32,660 nt of DNA from Parcubacteria group bacterium GW2011_GWF2_45_11 (GCA_001001205.1 LCKE01000014.1:1-32660), one strand, 5' to 3'. Shown: positions 1-8,606, numbered from the stretch's first letter. Numbers and translations are program-made. The notes: generated from the sequence alone by a model not told the origin.

Positions 1-128
1 GGGGAAACTATATTCCGACCCGGAGGGATTGTTCTGGCGGGTGCGCGGTTGATAAACATTAAAAAACCGTAACATAAAACCGCCGCAAACGCAATAATAA
101 TCAAAATTTTTCTGCATAGGGCTGGCAT
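1..128 (-). CDS. N-terminal fragment of a membrane-anchored or secreted protein, runs off the window
   Basis: This reading frame is not in the ORF track because the window edge cuts it. From an ATG at 128 the minus strand reads MPALCRKILIIIAFAAV and continues with a hydrophobic stretch, then a Pro/Arg-rich segment, and stays open to base 1. A short basic start plus about 18 hydrophobic residues is a typical signal anchor. A TATAAT sequence (minus strand, 140-135) lies six bases before the ATG, so the transcript would be leaderless or nearly so. It is divergent from fbp. The function cannot be told from about 42 residues. Confidence 0.45.
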   Translation of the reverse strand, partial: MPALCRKILIIIAFAAVLCYGFLMFINRAPARTIPPGRNIVS

Positions 129-167
129 CAATACATTATAGCCGTTTTAAAACAATAATCCAAAAAA

Positions 168-197
168 TTGACTTAATATTGACTTCACAATTAGGAT
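168..197 (+). promoter_or_regulatory. Likely sigma70-type promoter for fbp
   Basis: TTGACT (168-173) and TAGGAT (192-197) are separated by 18 bases. The predicted transcript start is near 204, which is also where the longest fbp frame begins at a GTG. This argues for the ATG at 222 as the real start, with a leader of about 18 bases. Confidence 0.45.
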
Positions 198-221
198 AAA
201 TTAGTGTTAAAATATAAATCT

Positions 222-1199
222 ATGAAGACAACCCTAACTTTAAATCAGCACATCTATTTAGACCAAAAAAACCACCCGCAGGGCACCGGCGTCTTTTCGG
301 AAATTCTTTCGGAAATCGCCTTAGTCGGCAAGATTATCAGCCGCGAAGTCAATAAGGCCGGCATCGCCGAAATTTACGGCTTAACCGGGGACGTCAACAC
401 CTCGGGGGACGAGGTCCAAAAACTGGACCAATTCGCCCAAAACACCTTTGTCAACATTTTGGGCTATTCCGGCAATCTTTGCGCCATGGCCTCGGAAGAG
501 GAAGAAGGCCTAATTCCCATTTCCGCAGGCAAAGACCTGGGCAAGTATGTTTTGATTTTTGACCCCCTAGACGGCTCTTCCAACATCGACGCCAACGTCA
601 GCATCGGCAGTATTTTTTCTCTGTATAAACGGGTGACTGAGGCTGGCCCCGGCACTTTGGCGGACTTGCTCCAGCCGGGCTACAAACAGGCGGCCGCCGG
701 CTACATTGTTTACGGCGCCAGCACCATGTTCGTTTATACCGCCGGCCTTGGCGTTTATGGCTTTACCCTGGATCCCTCCATCGGCGAATTCGTTCTGACC
801 CATAAAAATATTAAACTGCCGGCGGTCAATAAAAACTACAGCGTCAACGAACGCGATTATTACAGCTGGCCCGAGGGCGTTAAAACTTACATTGAAGATT
901 TAAAAAAAGAAGGCAAAGTCGCCGCCAGGTATATCGGCTCGCTGGTGGCGGACATTCATCGCACCCTGCTTTATGGAGGAATTTTCATGTACCCCGCCAC
1001 TAATAAAAAACCCGAAGGCAAACTCCGCCTGCTCTATGAAGGTAATGCCATGGCTATGCTAATGACTCAAGCCGGCGGCGCCGCTTCCAACGGCCAAAAA
1101 AATATTTTGGAAATTGAGCCCACCGAACTCCATCAGCGCACTCCCCTGTATATCGGCAATCAAAATGAGGTGAAAAAAATTAAGCAACTTTTACAATGA
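222..1199 (+). CDS. fbp: Fructose-1,6-bisphosphatase, class I
   Basis: Hydrolyses fructose 1,6-bisphosphate to fructose 6-phosphate, the committing step of gluconeogenesis, in the cytoplasm. The family signature DPLDGSSNID is present with the upstream metal-binding acidic run SEEEEG. The C-terminal half carries IGSLVADIHRTLLYGG, KPEGKLRLLYEGNAMA and a typical end (LHQRTPLYIGN). About 325 residues is normal for class I. The ORF track starts at a GTG at 204, but that coincides with the predicted transcription start, so ATG 222 (MKTTLTLNQ) is preferred; no SD is visible for either. The class I aldolase gene follows after about 60 bases on the same strand, so the two probably form a gluconeogenic (hexose-phosphate-making) unit. 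Confidence 0.95.
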   Translation: MKTTLTLNQHIYLDQKNHPQGTGVFSEILSEIALVGKIISREVNKAGIAEIYGLTGDVNTSGDEVQKLDQFAQNTFVNILGYSGNLCAMASEEEEGLIPISAGKDLGKYVLIFDPLDGSSNIDANVSIGSIFSLYKRVTEAGPGTLADLLQPGYKQAAAGYIVYGASTMFVYTAGLGVYGFTLDPSIGEFVLTHKNIKLPAVNKNYSVNERDYYSWPEGVKTYIEDLKKEGKVAARYIGSLVADIHRTLLYGGIFMYPATNKKPEGKLRLLYEGNAMAMLMTQAGGAASNGQKNILEIEPTELHQRTPLYIGNQNEVKKIKQLLQ

Positions 1200-1258
1200 C
1201 CATCTGCTAGTTCTTTTGTCTGCCAATTATTACTTACCAATCATTAACCATCAACCTT

Positions 1259-2206
1259 ATGGCCTTTCAAAAATTATCCCCGCGCGACGTATTAGTACCG
1301 GCTGACGTGCCTAAAGACAAACATAAAGAATACGTCAATAACTTTTTAGTGCTGACGAAAAATACCGGCCGCATCATGCTCTTCGCCGGCGACCAGAAAA
1401 TTGAACACTTAAACGATGACTTCTACGACAACGGGGGAAAAATATCCGCGGAAGACGCCAGCCCGGAGCATCTTTTTAAAATCGCCGACCGGTCCCCTGT
1501 CAGCTGTCTGGCGGTGCAAGCCGGCTATGCGGCCCGTTACGCGCCCAGCTACCCTAACGTCCCCCTGTTAATCAAACTCAATTCCAAAAGCCATCTCCTT
1601 AAAACAGAACAACGGGACCCGTTAAGCCAGCGCCTTTTATCCGTGGCCGAGGTCATCAGTCTTAAAAATAACGGCCTGAATATTCTAGCCGTCGGCTATA
1701 CCATTTATTTGGGCAGCGAATTCGAAAGCCAGATGCTCAGCGAAGCCAGCCAGATTATTTTTAACGCCCACCAATACGGCCTGCTGACGGTTTTATGGAT
1801 TTACCCCAGAGGCAAAGCCGTCGCTGACGAAAAAGACGCCCACCTGATCGCCGGCGCCTGCGGCGTAGCCTGCGCCCTGGGTTCAGATTTTGTTAAGGTT
1901 AATTACCCCAAAAAAGAAGGCGCCAAATCCGAAGATATCTTTAAGGAGGCCACACTGGCGGCCGGCCGTACCGGCGTTATTTGCGCCGGCGGCAGTTCCA
2001 CAGAACCTAAAGAATTTTTAGACAGATTAAGCAAGCAAATAACCGTCGCCGGAGCCGCGGGCAACGCTACTGGCCGAAACATCCACCAAAAACCCTTAAC
2101 AGAAGCGATTAATTTCTGCAAAGCCATCGCGTCGGTGACCTTTGCCGATACCGATGTGGAAACAGCCTATCAAATATACTCAGGCGACCGGGATTTTAAC
2201 ATTTAG
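1259..2206 (+). CDS. Fructose-bisphosphate aldolase, class I, archaeal/DhnA type
   Basis: Reversible aldol condensation of dihydroxyacetone phosphate and glyceraldehyde 3-phosphate to fructose 1,6-bisphosphate through a lysine Schiff base. The 315-residue protein has the DhnA/FbaB-family N-terminus (GRIMLFAGDQKIEHLNDDF) and the Schiff-base segment DFVKVNYPKK, with Lys213 the likely catalytic lysine. ICAGGSS and AAGNATGRNIHQ look like the phosphate-binding loops of the TIM barrel. No SD precedes the ATG. It lies directly after fbp, whose substrate it makes, which supports a gluconeogenic role. The split between true FBP aldolase and a related DhnA enzyme cannot be settled by eye, but the fbp neighbour favours FBP aldolase. 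Confidence 0.88.
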   Translation: MAFQKLSPRDVLVPADVPKDKHKEYVNNFLVLTKNTGRIMLFAGDQKIEHLNDDFYDNGGKISAEDASPEHLFKIADRSPVSCLAVQAGYAARYAPSYPNVPLLIKLNSKSHLLKTEQRDPLSQRLLSVAEVISLKNNGLNILAVGYTIYLGSEFESQMLSEASQIIFNAHQYGLLTVLWIYPRGKAVADEKDAHLIAGACGVACALGSDFVKVNYPKKEGAKSEDIFKEATLAAGRTGVICAGGSSTEPKEFLDRLSKQITVAGAAGNATGRNIHQKPLTEAINFCKAIASVTFADTDVETAYQIYSGDRDFNI

Positions 2207-2231
2207 CCGGAAAACCTACGAAGACACAAGC

Positions 2232-2257
2232 CCCCGCCGCCGACCAAAACGGCGGGG
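2232..2257 (+). terminator. GC-rich hairpin after the aldolase gene
   Basis: CCCCGCCG (2232-2239) pairs perfectly with CGGCGGGG (2250-2257) around a 10-base loop. It lies 25 bases after the aldolase stop and just before the 16S promoter. There is no T-run, so it may be a weak terminator or an insulator. Confidence 0.45.
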
Positions 2258-2260
2258 TGC

Positions 2261-2289
2261 TTGACAAAATTTTTGTAATCCTATATCAT
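2261..2289 (+). promoter_or_regulatory. Promoter of the 16S rRNA transcription unit
   Basis: TTGACA (2261-2266), a 17-base spacer and TATCAT (2284-2289) form a near-consensus sigma70-type promoter. It is the strongest promoter upstream of the 16S gene and gives a leader of about 450 bases. Confidence 0.75.
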
Positions 2290-2746
2290 GCTGACGAGGT
2301 TCTAAAACAAATGGCTTAATAATTAATAAGCAAAAACTTCTCTCAATCAAGCTAAAATTTAAGCGCTCACCTTTGAAATCAAAGATTTAGGAGAAAATTG
2401 GAGAAAAAACAGAGGAAATTAACAGTTTAAGGCTTCAAGAAATCCTGACGGCAAATATCGCCGGGATAAACTTAAAGCAAACAACGATTGAAATCCGCTG
2501 TTTTTTCTTCTAAAAAATTTAGAGGATAACGACGGCACTTTTTTAAGAAAGCATCAAAAAAATGCCGGATAAATCAAGATCTTTGACAGTTAAAAAGTGA
2601 TAGAATTAAATAAGTTAATTCCTTATACATCCATACAAGGTAGACTAATTAAGGCTGTCTATCTGTTTCTTCGATCTCAATGAAGAATAAAGCAATCCTC
2701 AAGTCTTTGCTAGGCAAAACTTTGGATTACAAAAATGCCTTATCAT
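2290..2746 (+). other. Long leader of the 16S rRNA precursor
   Basis: No gene is seen here. The AT-rich leader contains small hairpins, for example CGGC/GCCG around 2450, and near its 3' end the 5' arm of the pre-16S processing stem (2581-2610). I see no clear boxA or boxB antitermination element of the E. coli type. Confidence 0.6.
2581..2610 (+). other. 5' arm of the pre-16S processing stem
   Basis: This 30-base segment is complementary to 4675-4704 downstream of 16S: 25 Watson-Crick pairs, three G-U pairs, one internal mismatch and a terminal mismatch, by my count. Paired arms around the mature 16S are the classical RNase III substrate. A TTGACA lies inside this arm, but it is better explained by the stem. 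Confidence 0.8.
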
Positions 2747-4583
<1,837 letters not shown>

Positions 4584-4674
4584 CTAGGGAGATATCACTC
4601 TATCACCTGTGCTTTAAGCGCTGGTGATAAAGAGGTCGGCTCTTCTGAAATCATCAGAGGAGAGGAACAAAACT
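4584..4674 (+). other. 16S 3' trailer with two hairpins
   Basis: No gene. A strong hairpin forms around 4602-4628 (TATCACC with GGTGATA) and a second around 4641-4662 (CTCTTCTGA with TCAGAGGAG). Both lie between the mature 3' end and the distal arm of the processing stem, where they could guide 3' maturation. Confidence 0.6.
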
Positions 4675-4704
4675 ATTGATTCTATCACTTTCTAGCTGTT
4701 AAAG
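4675..4704 (+). other. 3' arm of the pre-16S processing stem
   Basis: Complementary to 2581-2610 (see that entry). It ends two bases before the terminator hairpin, so the precursor consists of leader, stem-enclosed 16S and terminator only. Confidence 0.8.
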
Positions 4705-4705
4705 G

Positions 4706-4735
4706 CGGCTCGGGTTGTTTGCCCGAGCCGTTTTT
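4706..4735 (+). terminator. Intrinsic terminator of the 16S transcript
   Basis: CGGCTCGGG pairs perfectly with CCCGAGCCG around a 7-base loop, followed by five T. It ends the transcript before any 23S gene. Confidence 0.9.
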
Positions 4736-4931
4736 GGTAAAATTAAACTTATTGAAAATAAACAATTAAATAAATAATAAAACATTGCCTAAGTCAGGCT
4801 TAGCTTGACGAGAGTTTCGCTAACTGACCTTTAAGCAAAGCTAACGGAAAAGAAGCGAAGAGGAGGAATGTCACGTAAGCTGTAGCGACTAAATTAATTT
4901 AGGCGCGGAAGCTGAAGTGCAATTCCGACGA
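4736..4931. other. AT-rich spacer before the tRNA cluster
   Basis: I see no gene. A possible promoter, TTGAAA then 17 bases then TAATAA (about 4752-4780), could drive the tRNA genes. The rest contains imperfect inverted segments without a recognisable identity. Confidence 0.4.
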
Positions 4932-5061
4932 GCCGAGGTAGCTCAGTGGTACCTGCCTGCCGGCAGGCAGGGAGCGAAGGACCCCACACAAAGCCTCGTT
5001 TCACTCGGCTTATGTGGGGCGGGCTGAAAATCCATTCCATTCAACAAAACCTCTCTCGGGT
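4932..5061 (+). pseudogene. tRNA-Phe pseudogene carrying two hairpin insertions
   Basis: The 5' half matches the intact tRNA-Phe at 5073 base for base, but two blocks are inserted. A perfect 20-base palindrome (4952-4971) sits in the D loop, and a 42-base hairpin (4982-5023; CCCCACA with TGTGGGG arms) sits between the 5' side of the anticodon stem and the anticodon loop. Identity resumes with CTGAAAATCC and then fades: only a TTCAA and a CCTC..CTCGG remnant of the T arm and acceptor remain. No functional cloverleaf can form. It reads as a duplicated tRNA-Phe invaded by small palindromic elements. Confidence 0.8.
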
Positions 5062-5072
5062 ACTAACATAGC

Positions 5073-5147
5073 GCCGAGGTAGCTCAGTGGTAGAGCGAAG
5101 GACTGAAAATCCTTGCGTCGGCAGTTCAATTCTGCCCCTCGGCACCA
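5073..5147 (+). tRNA. tRNA-Phe (anticodon GAA)
   Basis: Complete 75-base cloverleaf: acceptor GCCGAGG/CCTCGGC, anticodon loop CTGAAAA, T loop TTCAATT, discriminator A and encoded CCA. A 9-bp hairpin begins directly after the CCA. Confidence 0.97.
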
Positions 5148-5180
5148 CCCTGAAGTATTTGCTTCGCAAAAACTTCAGGG
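5148..5180 (+). repeat. Hairpin abutting the tRNA-Phe 3' end
   Basis: CCCTGAAGT (5148-5156) pairs with ACTTCAGGG (5172-5180). The left arm with the preceding CACCA is shared with the hairpin after tRNA-Ile. It may be a 3' processing or termination signal, or a palindromic element. Confidence 0.6.
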
Positions 5181-5262
5181 CTAACGTATAAAATAATATA
5201 ATTTAACCCTAAAGTGAACGACCATTAGCGAGGACACGGAGATCAAAAACAAATTATGACGT

Positions 5263-5339
5263 GGGCGATTAGCTCAGTTGGTTAGAGCGCGTCACTGATA
5301 ATGACGAGGTCGATGGTTCAACTCCATCATCGCCCACCA
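5263..5339 (+). tRNA. tRNA-Ile (anticodon GAU)
   Basis: Complete 77-base cloverleaf: acceptor GGGCGAT/ATCGCCC, anticodon loop CTGATAA, T loop TTCAACT, encoded CCA. In many bacteria this tRNA lies in the 16S-23S spacer. Here it still follows 16S, but behind a terminator and with no 23S. Confidence 0.97.
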
Positions 5340-5410
5340 CCCTGAAGTAGAATAAATGCACTTCGGGGTGCTACAAAGTACACGAACGATTTTGAGTTTT
5401 ACTTTGTAGC
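5340..5410 (+). repeat. Two consecutive hairpins after tRNA-Ile
   Basis: The first hairpin pairs CACCCTGAAGT (its CA from the tRNA end) with ACTTCGGGGTG, with one G-U pair. The second pairs GCTACAAAGTA (5370-5380) with TACTTTGTAGC (5400-5410) perfectly. The first repeats the left arm of the element after tRNA-Phe. No T-run follows directly. Confidence 0.55.
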
Positions 5411-5486
5411 TTAGACATCAATCCGAATTAACTTCGAATTAACTTCGGTTTTTTTGTTTGACAAAAAGGAGTATAATATATTCATT

Positions 5487-6452
5487 ATGCTAACTTACAT
5501 ACTCTTTATTATCGGATTTATCGCCTTAATCAAAGGCGCTGATCTTTTAGTCAATGGCGCTTCGGCGATTGCCAAAAAATTAAAAGTATCCGATCTGGTA
5601 ATCGGTCTGACCGTGGTTGCTTTCGGCACGTCCATGCCGGAATTATTCGTTAATATTTTTGCCAGTTTATCCGGCAATTCGGCTATCGCCATCGGCAATA
5701 TTTTGGGCAGTAATATCGCTAATATTCTGTTGATTTTAGGAGTCTCCGCTATTATTTTTCCGCTTAAAGTCACCAAAGGCACGGTCTGGAAAGAAATCCC
5801 CATGAGCCTGCTGGCGGCCTTATTGATGGGCGTTATGGCCAATGATTACCTGATTGACCAAATCAATAACAATGCGCTGACCCGTACCGACGGTTTGGCC
5901 TTGATCGCCTTTTTTATAATTTTTTTATATTACACCTTCGGTATCGCCAAAAACGAAACCAATACCGATTCAGTGTCAGTTAATAAAAACTACGGCCTCT
6001 TTAAATCCGTCTGGCTGATCTTACTTGGCTTGGCCGGTTTAGTCATAGGCGGCCAATGGATTGTTAATGGGGCCATCGCCATTGCCGGACTCTTAGGCGT
6101 CAGCCAGTCATTGATCGGTCTGACCATTGTCGCCGTCGGCACTTCCCTGCCCGAACTGGCCACCTCCGCCATGGCCGCTTATAGAAAAAATGCCGACATT
6201 GCTGTGGGCAATATCGTCGGCTCCAATATTTTTAACATTTTCTGGATCCTGGGCTTAAGCTCAATCATTAAACCTCTGCCCTTTCAACCGACCAATAACC
6301 TTGACATTGGCATGACGATTTTTAGCACTTTCTTATTATTCCTCTGGATGTTTGTCGGCAAAAAAAGAATTTTACAGCGCTGGCAGGGCCTTTCTTTTAT
6401 CTCGCTCTATACCGGTTACATTATTTTCCTGATTCTCCAGGATAAACTTTGA
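5487..6452 (+). CDS. Calcium/sodium (cation) antiporter, CaCA superfamily, YrbG-like
   Basis: Ten- to eleven-helix membrane antiporter that exports Ca2+ against Na+ or another cation. The two inverted alpha repeats are intact: the first has VVAFGTSMPE and AIGNILGSNIAN, the second VVAVGTSLPE and AVGNIVGSNIFN, including the ion-binding Glu and Asn residues of the family. The length of 321 residues is normal. The track extends to 5454, but MLTYILFIIGFI at 5487 starts exactly at the first helix. TATAAT at 5472-5477 lies nine bases before this ATG, so the mRNA leader would be very short; the AAGGAG at 5466 is too far upstream to be an SD. A second, divergent CaCA protein lies at 29250. Confidence 0.92.
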   Translation: MLTYILFIIGFIALIKGADLLVNGASAIAKKLKVSDLVIGLTVVAFGTSMPELFVNIFASLSGNSAIAIGNILGSNIANILLILGVSAIIFPLKVTKGTVWKEIPMSLLAALLMGVMANDYLIDQINNNALTRTDGLALIAFFIIFLYYTFGIAKNETNTDSVSVNKNYGLFKSVWLILLGLAGLVIGGQWIVNGAIAIAGLLGVSQSLIGLTIVAVGTSLPELATSAMAAYRKNADIAVGNIVGSNIFNIFWILGLSSIIKPLPFQPTNNLDIGMTIFSTFLLFLWMFVGKKRILQRWQGLSFISLYTGYIIFLILQDKL

Positions 6453-6480
6453 TCATGGCATAAAAGCTTGATTTATTCAT

Positions 6481-6512
6481 AAATAAATGGTATCGTAAGA
6501 TACGATTTATTT
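6481..6512 (+). terminator. AT-rich hairpin after the exchanger gene
   Basis: AAATAAAT-GG-TATC pairs with GATA-CG-ATTTATTT around GTAA. It lies 28 bases after the stop and is followed by a T-rich stretch; possibly a weak terminator. Confidence 0.4.
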
Positions 6513-6575
6513 TATTTATAGGGCGTAGCGCCCGCCTTGGTCGTGAGGACCACAACGGATAAACAGTTGGTATTT

Positions 6576-6652
6576 CGGGGTATAGCGCAGTTGGCTAGCG
6601 CGTCTGGTTTGGGACCAGAAGGTCGTCGGTTCAAATCCGACTACCCCGACCA
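6576..6652 (+). tRNA. tRNA-Pro (anticodon UGG)
   Basis: Complete 77-base cloverleaf: acceptor CGGGGTA/TACCCCG, anticodon loop TTTGGGA, T loop TTCAAAT, encoded CCA. Confidence 0.97.
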
Positions 6653-6725
6653 ACCTGCCCCCACTGACTCCCGCTGACTGAACTCAGGTTCGCTCGGGAC
6701 GACCAATTCTTAAAATAATTTATTT

Positions 6726-6842
6726 TGGCGGGCTTGCCCGCCTTAGACAGACATTTGTGAATTATGGCGGGCTTGCCCGCCTTAGACAGACATTTGTGAA
6801 TTATGGCGGGCTTGCCCGCCTTAGACAGACATTTGTGAATTA
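6726..6842 (+). repeat. Three perfect tandem copies of a 39-bp unit before tRNA-Gly
   Basis: Units at 6726-6764, 6765-6803 and 6804-6842 are identical. Each opens with a hairpin (GGCGGGC with GCCCGCC) and ends in GTGAATTA. The bases after the third copy (TGGCGGG) repeat the unit start and are also the first bases of tRNA-Gly, so the array was probably expanded from the tRNA 5' junction. Confidence 0.95.
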
Positions 6843-6844
6843 TG

Positions 6845-6918
6845 GCGGGTATCGTATAACGGTATTATTACAGCTTTCCAAGCTGAAGACGGGGGTTCGA
6901 CTCCCCCTACCCGCTCCA
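6845..6918 (+). tRNA. tRNA-Gly (anticodon UCC)
   Basis: Complete 74-base cloverleaf: acceptor GCGGGTA/TACCCGC, anticodon loop TTTCCAA, T loop TTCGACT, discriminator T, encoded CCA. Confidence 0.96.
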
Positions 6919-6989
6919 TAGAGCTCAGCTCGACCATTAAGCTAAGCTCGATCATCCAAAAACCAGTCTTCAAAAGGTCTGTTTTTTGT

Positions 6990-6995
6990 TATAAT
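6990..6995 (+). promoter_or_regulatory. Consensus -10 box (TATAAT) before the ATL gene
   Basis: A perfect TATAAT, 37 bases upstream of the chosen ATG. No good -35 is seen. Between it and the ATG an 11-base direct repeat, GATACGCGATT, occurs twice (7000-7010 and 7020-7030). Confidence 0.5.
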
Positions 6996-7032
6996 ATAGA
7001 TACGCGATTTGCGATACACGATACGCGATTAT

Positions 7033-7350
7033 ATGAACTTCTACCAAAAGGTCTATCAACTGACCAAAAAGATCCCCCAAGGCAAAGTGGCTACTTACGG
7101 CCAAATTGCGGCCATAATTTCCACGCCGCGGGCCGCCAGAGTCGTCGGCTACGCTTTGGCCGCCTTGCCCCAGGATATTCCCTGGCAAAGGGTCATTAAC
7201 TCCCAGGGCATGATTTCCATTGAAAATTTAAATTGCCCTAAAAAATTACAGGCGGACTTACTTAGGCTTGAAGGGGTTGAAATCATCAGCCGCGACGGCA
7301 ATTATTTTGTTGACTTAAAAAAATATCTTTGGCAACCACATAAACCATGA
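7033..7350 (+). CDS. Alkyltransferase-like protein (ATL), MGMT DNA-binding domain without the acceptor cysteine
   Basis: A 105-residue protein equal to the C-terminal DNA-binding domain of O6-alkylguanine-DNA alkyltransferase: QLTKKIPQGKVATYGQIA, then the helix-turn-helix with RAARVVGYAL. Where active MGMT has PCHRV this protein has PWQRVI: the alkyl-accepting cysteine is replaced by tryptophan, the hallmark of ATL proteins. Known ATLs bind O6-alkylguanine without repairing it and hand the lesion to nucleotide excision repair; uvrB is in this window. The track starts at a TTG (7009), but MNFYQKVYQL at 7033 matches the family start. The downstream methyltransferase gene overlaps its stop by four bases. 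Confidence 0.9.
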   Translation: MNFYQKVYQLTKKIPQGKVATYGQIAAIISTPRAARVVGYALAALPQDIPWQRVINSQGMISIENLNCPKKLQADLLRLEGVEIISRDGNYFVDLKKYLWQPHKP

Positions 7351-7913
7351 ACACGTTTTTCATCGCGGTCCAGATTTTCTACCTGCTGCTTGCTTTGATT
7401 CTGATAATTTATCTGTTAAATACCGTCTTGTCTTTCCGAAAACTTGTGCCTTACGTGCCCACGCCCTATAAAATCATTAAAAAAATGATCAGGCTCGCGG
7501 ACATTAAGCCAGCCGATAAAATCATTGATCTAGGCTCCGGCAGCGGCCGGATCATCCTGGAAATCGCGAAAAAATTTCCCAATCAAATCACGGGGATAGA
7601 TAATTCCCCGATTTTGATATTTATTACCCGGTGGCGCTTTTGGCTGCATAAAATCTTCGGCCGCTTAAAAACAAAAAACTATCAAATCATCAAAACTGAT
7701 TTCTTAAATTATGATTTAAGCCAAGAGACCCTAATCTTTTGCTTTTTAACCAACCAAGCCATGGAAAAACTGGCCGCTAATTTTGAAAAACTGCCCGGCG
7801 GAGCCAAAATAATTTCTTATCATTTTCATTTCAACTCTGATGAATTCCAGCAACAACGAATTGATATTAAAGGTCGGGCAAAAATTTACATCTATGTAAA
7901 ACTAGCCAGCTAA
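7347..7913 (+). CDS. Membrane-anchored class I SAM-dependent methyltransferase, FAM173/PrmA-like
   Basis: Residues 1-28 form one N-terminal membrane helix (FFIAVQIFYLLLALILIIYLL). The Rossmann methyltransferase domain follows: VPTPYKIIKKMIRLADIKPADKIIDLGSGSGRI contains the SAM-binding motif I, followed by ITGIDNSP (motif II). The layout of short TM, V-TP, then DLGSGSGR resembles FAM173-type lysine methyltransferases; the substrate is unknown. The start ATG overlaps the ATL stop (ATGA), so translation is probably coupled. Confident as a methyltransferase; the subfamily is inferred. Confidence 0.8.
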   Translation: MNTFFIAVQIFYLLLALILIIYLLNTVLSFRKLVPYVPTPYKIIKKMIRLADIKPADKIIDLGSGSGRIILEIAKKFPNQITGIDNSPILIFITRWRFWLHKIFGRLKTKNYQIIKTDFLNYDLSQETLIFCFLTNQAMEKLAANFEKLPGGAKIISYHFHFNSDEFQQQRIDIKGRAKIYIYVKLAS

Positions 7914-7918
7914 AACGA

Positions 7919-7947
7919 CCAGCTTACTTCTCCTTTAGAAAAGCTGG
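7919..7947 (+). terminator. Possible terminator hairpin after the methyltransferase gene
   Basis: CCAGCTT (7919-7925) pairs with AAGCTGG (7941-7947). No long T-run follows. Confidence 0.4.
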
Positions 7948-7950
7948 CTT

Positions 7951-7989
7951 GCCATATTTTATGGCCATATTTTATGGCCATATTTTATG
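7951..7989. repeat. Three perfect tandem copies of a 13-bp near-palindrome
   Basis: The unit GCCATATTTTATG occurs at 7951, 7964 and 7977 without interruption. Two bases later comes the -35 box of the next promoter. It could be an operator array, an UP-like A/T element, or simple slippage. Confidence 0.9.
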
Positions 7990-7991
7990 GC

Positions 7992-8020
7992 TTGACAAAA
8001 ATCAATAAATTTGCTAGCAT
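7992..8020 (+). promoter_or_regulatory. Promoter of the 3D-domain protein gene
   Basis: TTGACA (7992-7997), 17-base spacer, TAGCAT (8015-8020). The leader of about 40 bases has a small ATGC-TTTAG-GCAT hairpin followed by seven T (about 8032-8057), which could act as an attenuator. Confidence 0.7.
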
Positions 8021-8066
8021 AAAAGCGTAATCCATGCTTTAGGCATAGGGTTTTTTTGTTACTAGA

Positions 8067-8597
8067 ATGCTTAAAAATTATCACAAATTGCTCAGTAAAC
8101 TGAATAAAAATCTCAATAGATTTGGGCCTTTTTTTATGCTGATTTTTATGCTGAATTTATCGTTCCCCCACGTTGCCGTCGGGCAAACCGTTGCATTTGG
8201 CGCCCAGCTACCTATTGATGCCGGCAAAATTGAAATTCTCAAAAAAATGCCACAAACGCCTGGTTTCCCGGAGGTCAATATTAAAGAGCCGAGATGGACG
8301 GTCAATATCTGGGTAACGGCCTACAACAGCCACCCCGCGCAGACCGACGCCACTCCCTGTATTACCGCTTCCGGCTTGAATGTCTGCGAAAGAAATACCG
8401 AAGACATTCTGGCCACTAATTTCAGATATTTACCCTTTGGCACTAAAGTCAGACTGCCACAAATTTCCGGCAACAAAATTTACACCATTGAAGACCGCAT
8501 GAATACAAGATACGGGCAAACCGTTGATATTTGGATGAAAGATTATGATCAGGCCCGGCAGTTTGGCCGCCAATATACCATTATGGAAATTCTATAA
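8067..8597 (+). CDS. Secreted 3D-domain (double-psi beta-barrel) protein
   Basis: A signal anchor (GPFFMLIFMLNLSFPHVAVGQ) ends near residue 40. The C-terminal half is a 3D domain, named for three conserved aspartates: TAYNSHPAQTDATPC (first Asp), YTIEDRMN (second) and VDIWM (third), with LATNFRYLPFGTKVRLP between. 3D domains occur in MltA-like and Rpf/YabE-like cell-wall proteins and are related to RlpA, so a peptidoglycan-associated role outside the membrane is likely; catalysis is not proven. No SD is seen. The gene is monocistronic, with its own promoter and terminator. Confidence 0.85.
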   Translation: MLKNYHKLLSKLNKNLNRFGPFFMLIFMLNLSFPHVAVGQTVAFGAQLPIDAGKIEILKKMPQTPGFPEVNIKEPRWTVNIWVTAYNSHPAQTDATPCITASGLNVCERNTEDILATNFRYLPFGTKVRLPQISGNKIYTIEDRMNTRYGQTVDIWMKDYDQARQFGRQYTIMEIL

Positions 8598-8606
8598 CTT
8601 AGACCA

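Noticed and set aside
2582-2587. TTGACA as a second rRNA promoter
   Set aside because: It is part of the processing stem, and the bases 16-18 downstream give only poor -10 boxes.
6726-6842. CRISPR array
   Set aside because: The 39-bp units are directly adjacent with no spacers, and no cas genes are present.
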